The notes beneath the pieces are model-generated. The model saw nothing but the letters and a program-made list of their open reading frames with translations, made no database searches and was not told the origin of the DNA. A stretch of 9,890 nt of DNA from Verrucomicrobia bacterium UBA6015 (GTDB lineage Bacteria; Verrucomicrobiota; Kiritimatiellia; UBA8416): contig DIZZ01000167.1 in the NCBI GenBank assembly GCA_002428045.1, positions 1 through 9,890 on the forward strand. Reading direction: 5' to 3'. The number at the start of each line of letters is the position of its first letter. Position 1 is the stretch's first letter. Positions 6,192 through 9,890 of the stretch are shown in pieces. The position numbers were made by a program, and so were the translations under genes.

Positions 6192-9100
6192 TATGCGGAT
6201 TTGTCTGACTTATAGATGATCGGAGCACTGAGGAGGCCCAGCGGGTGCAGTTTGTATTCGGGACTGAACATGTGTCGGCCCGTCCGGTAGGAGCCCGGCC
6301 CCAGCCATCGCATACCGGGCTCGGCGAGATGAACTGGGCCGAACGCATTCGCGCGATGCCCGAACAGGGTGATGTCGACAGGGGTGCCCGCCTTGATGGT
6401 CATTGCTGCCATATAGGGGGGGCGATAGATCGCTTGCGTGGCCCCCTGGCTGTGGACATTGATGGTCGTGGCCTTGAATTGCGGTATCTGGATGGCCGTG
6501 CCATCGGCTGTCGCCTTGCAATGATAGGTTACATTGCCGCCATAGAAGGGTAGGCCCTGGGTTGTCCAATCGCCAAAGGACAGGGTGCGCACGGGGGCGC
6601 AGAGCAGTCCGTGGATGCCCTCGGTCGTTACGCCGAAATCGCCCAGCAGGTAGAACCACTCGATGGACGTCTCCTTGGTGAACGATAGCTCAATCACGAG
6701 GGTATGTGTGCCGGCCTCGAAGGGTGGCAGGGCAATCGTTGCGATGGCCTTGTCCGTGTAGTACCCGGTGGCATGCATCTCAACGGGGGTTCCATCAAAG
6801 GTGACCTTGCTTTCGCAGATATTCTCCAGAGCCAGGCTTGCATGCGCAACGGCCACCTGAGACCGGAAGGTCGTGCGCAGTGAGATCCTCGCGCGCTCGA
6901 CGGGCGGCGACGGATCTACCCATGGCTGTGCGATCGATCCCTGTTTACGCGGTAAGCCAATGTGCTGGCGAAGGATATTCTCGATGTTCAGCAACGGTTC
7001 TTCCGGCATCCATGCCCCGGCGTTGATCGCATATTCCGCCTTGTCGAAAAGCAGGACATTGGGCTCATCCAAAGTCACGTGAACAGGGCTGGCCAACCGC
7101 CCCGTTTCGATGCCCGGTTCGGGGATCAAGGATATGCCCGCCGTGCATTGCCCGGGTTCCAGCCTGAGCAAAAGGTGCCCGGATGCCGGAATTTCTGCCG
7201 GGATAAGGGTTGTTCCATGGCGGTATGAGGCGGCGACCGGAGCGGATGTCCCACTGCTTGTGTCCAGCGCGCTCACCTTGAACTCGCCGGTGATGACGAG
7301 CGTCCCATTGGCTGCCCCCAAGAAAAGCTCACGGTTTGTGTTACAGATGAAGAGTGACCGGTGTTGCCCTTCCTGGCGCATCTGGTACAGCAGGCAGTCA
7401 ACGGATTTCCCACTTGACGTCTGCAACCGGATATCGCGATGCGGGGCCAGCGCGAGGAGCATGGGGCTCCGCTCGAAGGGGACCCTTTCGCAGCGTTCGG
7501 CAAGCAGGATGGCGCGGGGTGATGCCTGCGCATCCACGAGGGACGGGATCTCGCCAACGAAGAGGATGCGCCCGCCCACATCGGCAAATGCTTCCAGTTG
7601 TGCCAGGGTAGAGGATCGGATGGTACGCATGCCGGGCACGACAACCACCTCGTAGGGCATCCTGCCCACGGTAAAGGTGGCAGAGTCTGTCACGTGTGCC
7701 TGGGCCGGTAGCAGCGATTCAGCGACAAAGTCGAAGTCGATCAAGCCCCTTAGCAGCCATTCAGTGAGGTTGCTGAACTGGTTTTCCAGGCGTTCGCGTT
7801 CGTCCCCGCTGGTGTCGTTCGGGCCGAAGGCGAGCCAGAACGACTCGATGGGGTGAATCACGGCGACACGGCAGACCGCTGTGCCGCGGGAGAGTGTCGC
7901 GCCTACACGGGCGAAGTGATCCTCGATGGTCCGATACTCCTTGTACCATGGACTCTGGTAGCTGATGGAGGCAGGATAGTCGCGCTTGGCTTCGCCGCGC
8001 ATGCTGTACCAGCTCAGGTGATGTACACGGAACAGGACACCGAGTGCGGCTTGCCAGTCGCCCTGCCGCTTGTGCCCGTGGAAATCGAAATGCCATCCGG
8101 TGACGCCATAGAGTTCGCTCAACACGCCAGGACATCCGAACTGGCGGGCGGCGCTTTGCGCCTGCTTTGCGGTGGTTAACTCCATCCAGTCGCACAGCAT
8201 ATCGATCCCAGGAATCTGCATCGAACGGTAACTGCGCATCGCTTCCCCAAGCGCACGGCATTGGCTAAGGAGCGTGGGCTCCTCCATCATGTGCCCCGTC
8301 AAGGCGATATTATTGGTCTTGCACCATGACCCGATCTGGTCGGCAAAGCTGGAGGCGAAACGCTCGGCGATCCACTCATGGTAGCGATAACGCCAGAGGG
8401 ATGGGCTTGCCGCTGGCAGATCCCAGATCACTTCCGGCAGGTGATCCAGGAGGGATCCTCCGAACTGGGCGGTGAAGTCCGCCTCAAGCGCATCCGTCCA
8501 GGGGAGAATGGCATCCTTCTTCCCCTCCGCAAACGGCAGGTTTTGCTTGTGAGTGAACTGGGGCTCGTCCGTGAAAATGGCGGGGACATCCTTTCCGAAG
8601 GCATGGCCCAGCGTGGCCTTGTAACGTTCATGCGTGACGTCGATGAACCGGCGTACTGCCGCCGGGTTGAGCGTATCCACGTAGCTCTGGTTATTGAACC
8701 AGGTGCTGTCGGTATCGACTTCCAGATAGGCATACCAGACCGTCTCGCCGGGGTGGGCTGCCTCCTCCTCCCCAAGCCGCCTGTAGGTGGCGAGCCGGCC
8801 GTCGGTAATCCCGATGGCATAGCGCGCCAGCAGGGTCCCGTTTTCCTGACGGCTGCCAGCCGCCGTGGAATCGTTATGACAGGCCGAGGTCACGCCTTGA
8901 TAGGGGGTGGGTGTGAACAGTAGGTGGCGCTGGCGGTAGGCCTTGTCCTTCGTGACCAGCCCGCCCGCGAAGCCGGAAGGCCAGCGATCCTCGTCGTAAA
9001 GCCATGTCAGCATGTCATTTGCATGGGCGTGTTCGCGGCAGGCGTTGACGAGCTCCATAAAGGTGTCGCCCAGGTATTCGGTGGTCAGTCCGGTTCTCGG

Positions 9101-9274
9101 ATGGATCGTGACCCCGCCAATCCCCATCTCGCGGAATACATCCAACTGGCGTAGCAGTTCTTCCTTTTCCAGTTCACCGTTCCACGACCAGAAAGGTGCC
9201 CCGCGGTAAAGCGGGGAAGGGGATTGGAACGAGGCTTCAAACGAACGCGCATTGTCATCAAGCCGAAGTGTCAT
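6191..9274 (-). CDS. GH106-like glycoside hydrolase (putative alpha-L-rhamnosidase)
   Basis: This is a very large enzyme of 1027 residues. Numbering from the chosen start, a (beta/alpha)8-like N-terminal half opens with YRGAPFWSWNGEL near 23, then IGGVTIHPRTGL near 52 and WLYDEDRWPSGFAGG at 91-105, all typical of GH106 and its relatives. Acidic candidates for catalysis or metal binding are FTDEP (234-238) and the Glu of VLSELYG (384-390). A GATase-like domain follows (VVVVPGMRTIRS at 543-554, then FADVGGRILFVGEIPS). The C-terminal part is beta-rich, with FYGGNVTY at 910-917 as in galactose-binding-like modules. GH106 enzymes remove alpha-L-rhamnose, but the substrate here is not proven. No signal peptide is visible, so it is probably cytoplasmic. 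I chose the ATG at 9274 because GGAG lies six bases upstream; in-frame ATGs at 9289 and 9301 lack an SD. serA follows after 11 bp. Confidence 0.82.
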   Translation of the reverse strand: MTLRLDDNARSFEASFQSPSPLYRGAPFWSWNGELEKEELLRQLDVFREMGIGGVTIHPRTGLTTEYLGDTFMELVNACREHAHANDMLTWLYDEDRWPSGFAGGLVTKDKAYRQRHLLFTPTPYQGVTSACHNDSTAAGSRQENGTLLARYAIGITDGRLATYRRLGEEEAAHPGETVWYAYLEVDTDSTWFNNQSYVDTLNPAAVRRFIDVTHERYKATLGHAFGKDVPAIFTDEPQFTHKQNLPFAEGKKDAILPWTDALEADFTAQFGGSLLDHLPEVIWDLPAASPSLWRYRYHEWIAERFASSFADQIGSWCKTNNIALTGHMMEEPTLLSQCRALGEAMRSYRSMQIPGIDMLCDWMELTTAKQAQSAARQFGCPGVLSELYGVTGWHFDFHGHKRQGDWQAALGVLFRVHHLSWYSMRGEAKRDYPASISYQSPWYKEYRTIEDHFARVGATLSRGTAVCRVAVIHPIESFWLAFGPNDTSGDERERLENQFSNLTEWLLRGLIDFDFVAESLLPAQAHVTDSATFTVGRMPYEVVVVPGMRTIRSSTLAQLEAFADVGGRILFVGEIPSLVDAQASPRAILLAERCERVPFERSPMLLALAPHRDIRLQTSSGKSVDCLLYQMRQEGQHRSLFICNTNRELFLGAANGTLVITGEFKVSALDTSSGTSAPVAASYRHGTTLIPAEIPASGHLLLRLEPGQCTAGISLIPEPGIETGRLASPVHVTLDEPNVLLFDKAEYAINAGAWMPEEPLLNIENILRQHIGLPRKQGSIAQPWVDPSPPVERARISLRTTFRSQVAVAHASLALENICESKVTFDGTPVEMHATGYYTDKAIATIALPPFEAGTHTLVIELSFTKETSIEWFYLLGDFGVTTEGIHGLLCAPVRTLSFGDWTTQGLPFYGGNVTYHCKATADGTAIQIPQFKATTINVHSQGATQAIYRPPYMAAMTIKAGTPVDITLFGHRANAFGPVHLAEPGMRWLGPGSYRTGRHMFSPEYKLHPLGLLSAPIIYKSDKSA

Positions 9275-9377
9275 AAGGGGCTCCGTCATAAATTTTGCCA
9301 TCGGTTAAAAACGCCCCAGACTGTAGCGTTATTCCCAGCGATTTGCGACAATAAAGTGGTGGACTGGGAGAAGGAAC

Positions 9378-9398
9378 ACTGGCGACTGGACTGGCGAC
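9378..9398. repeat. 9-bp direct repeat, 12-bp period, in the glycosidase-accD gap
   Basis: ACTGGCGAC occurs at 9378-9386 and at 9390-9398, separated by TGG. It sits roughly midway between the divergent glycosidase and accD starts. It could be a tandem half-site for a regulator, since a spacing of about one helical turn places both copies on nearly the same DNA face, or a simple local duplication. Confidence 0.5.
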
Positions 9399-9445
9399 GC
9401 AGATGAAGCCTTTCTGGCTATCCATTGCTATGCTGATTTTTGTGC

Positions 9446-9475
9446 TTGATCTGCGGTGGTCCTCCTAATCATAAT
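9446..9475 (+). promoter_or_regulatory. Candidate sigma-70-type promoter of accD
   Basis: TTGATC (9446-9451) and CATAAT (9470-9475) are separated by 18 bp. The -10 matches five of six consensus positions and the -35 four of six. Initiation near 9482 would leave a leader of about 26 nt carrying the accD SD. No equally good promoter was found for the divergent glycosidase gene. Confidence 0.5.
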
Positions 9476-9507
9476 ACAAACCTGTTGTAAAACCAAAAGG
9501 AGCGGTT

Positions 9508-9890
9508 ATGGGATGGTTCAATAAATCTTCAAAGCAGGCGGAGACGCAGATTCCGGATGGCCTGTTTGTTGTTTGCGAGAAATGCAAGGGGCACGTCTAC
9601 AAGGAGGAGTATGAACGCTCCCTCAAGGTCTGCCCGAAATGCGGATTCCATGACCGGATGACGGCACAGGAACGAATTACCCAGATTATCGATCCAGGGA
9701 CCTTCCGGGAATTCAACCAGCATATTTCCTTCAATGACCCGCTTTCCTTTGTTGATGCCAAGGGTAGTTATGCGGAAAAGGCCAAGGAGACGGTTGAGAA
9801 GACCGGCATGAACGAGGCGGTTGTGACCGGCAGCGGGAACATCGATGGCATCCGTGTGGTGCTCGCTGTCATGGATTTCCGGTTCCTCGG
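9508..9890 (+). CDS. accD: Acetyl-CoA carboxylase carboxyltransferase subunit beta, partial
   Basis: The first 127 codons of accD are present and the gene runs off the right edge. The product pairs with AccA to form the carboxyltransferase that moves CO2 from biotinyl-BCCP to acetyl-CoA, giving malonyl-CoA for fatty acid synthesis in the cytosol. The zinc ribbon is complete, with C23, C26, C42 and C45 in CEKC and CPKC pairs. It is followed by family segments FNDPLSFVDAKGSY, GMNEAVVTGSG and VVLAVMDFRFLG leading into the crotonase-fold domain. AAGGAG five bases before the ATG gives a firm start. It is transcribed divergently from the glycosidase gene, and its own promoter candidate lies just upstream. 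The short Lys/Ser/Gln-rich N-terminal tail before the zinc ribbon is usual for bacterial AccD. Confidence 0.95.
   Translation, partial: MGWFNKSSKQAETQIPDGLFVVCEKCKGHVYKEEYERSLKVCPKCGFHDRMTAQERITQIIDPGTFREFNQHISFNDPLSFVDAKGSYAEKAKETVEKTGMNEAVVTGSGNIDGIRVVLAVMDFRFL

Noticed and set aside
9275..9301. Longer glycosidase start at 9301 (nine more residues)
   Set aside because: There is no SD before 9301 or 9289, while GGAG is correctly spaced before 9274. The added residues do not form a signal peptide.
9302..9377. Promoter for the glycosidase on the minus strand
   Set aside because: TTGTCG and TACAGT are present but about 20 bp apart, and other pairings match the consensus poorly, so no promoter is claimed.
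9224..9406. Plus-strand 60-codon open frame upstream of accD
   Set aside because: Its first part is antisense to the glycosidase start, it has no SD, and the product is basic and featureless. The late Trp-Arg repeats merely translate the 12-bp DNA repeat.

Overview
The window looks like chromosomal DNA from a Gram-negative, diderm bacterium. It holds three predicted lipoproteins, including an LpoB-type activator of penicillin-binding proteins, a glycosyltransferase of the lipopolysaccharide-core type and a very large GH106-like glycosidase. That combination, together with the sequence flavour of LpoB, SerA and AccD, suggests the PVC group (Verrucomicrobiota, Kiritimatiellota or Lentisphaerota). 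The taxonomic call is an inference from gene content, not from a marker-gene comparison. I see no insertion sequence, integrase, CRISPR array or phage gene.

Left part (1-2348, minus strand): an operon of three lipoprotein genes transcribed towards the left edge. The order is an LpoB-like protein, a COG3014-type protein with a helical TPR-like N-terminal half, and an LPP20-like lipoprotein cut by the window edge. All three carry a lipobox, and two have strong and one a close-spaced Shine-Dalgarno (SD) sequence. A candidate promoter lies at 2402-2430. The intergenic region before the next genes contains an 11-bp stem-loop and a candidate promoter for a tRNA-Ala with anticodon CGC (2539-2615).

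Centre (2675-4601, plus strand): an extended SDR (NAD-dependent epimerase/dehydratase) followed after 49 bp by a family 2 glycosyltransferase resembling WaaE/KdtX. They probably form a small cell-envelope glycan unit. The glycosyltransferase gene converges on the next operon with only 3 bp between the stop codons.

Right part (4605-9274, minus strand): a GH106-like glycoside hydrolase of about 1027 residues, apparently cytoplasmic, followed after 11 bp by serA (phosphoglycerate dehydrogenase with an ACT domain). A 10-bp direct repeat brackets the serA start codon. Divergently, at the right edge, accD begins (acetyl-CoA carboxylase beta subunit, with a zinc ribbon) behind a good promoter and SD.

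Most of the window is recognisable housekeeping and envelope biology. The items most worth a second look are the lipoprotein trio with a short-linker LpoB, the coupling of an intracellular GH106-like enzyme to serA, and the unexplained intergenic structures.
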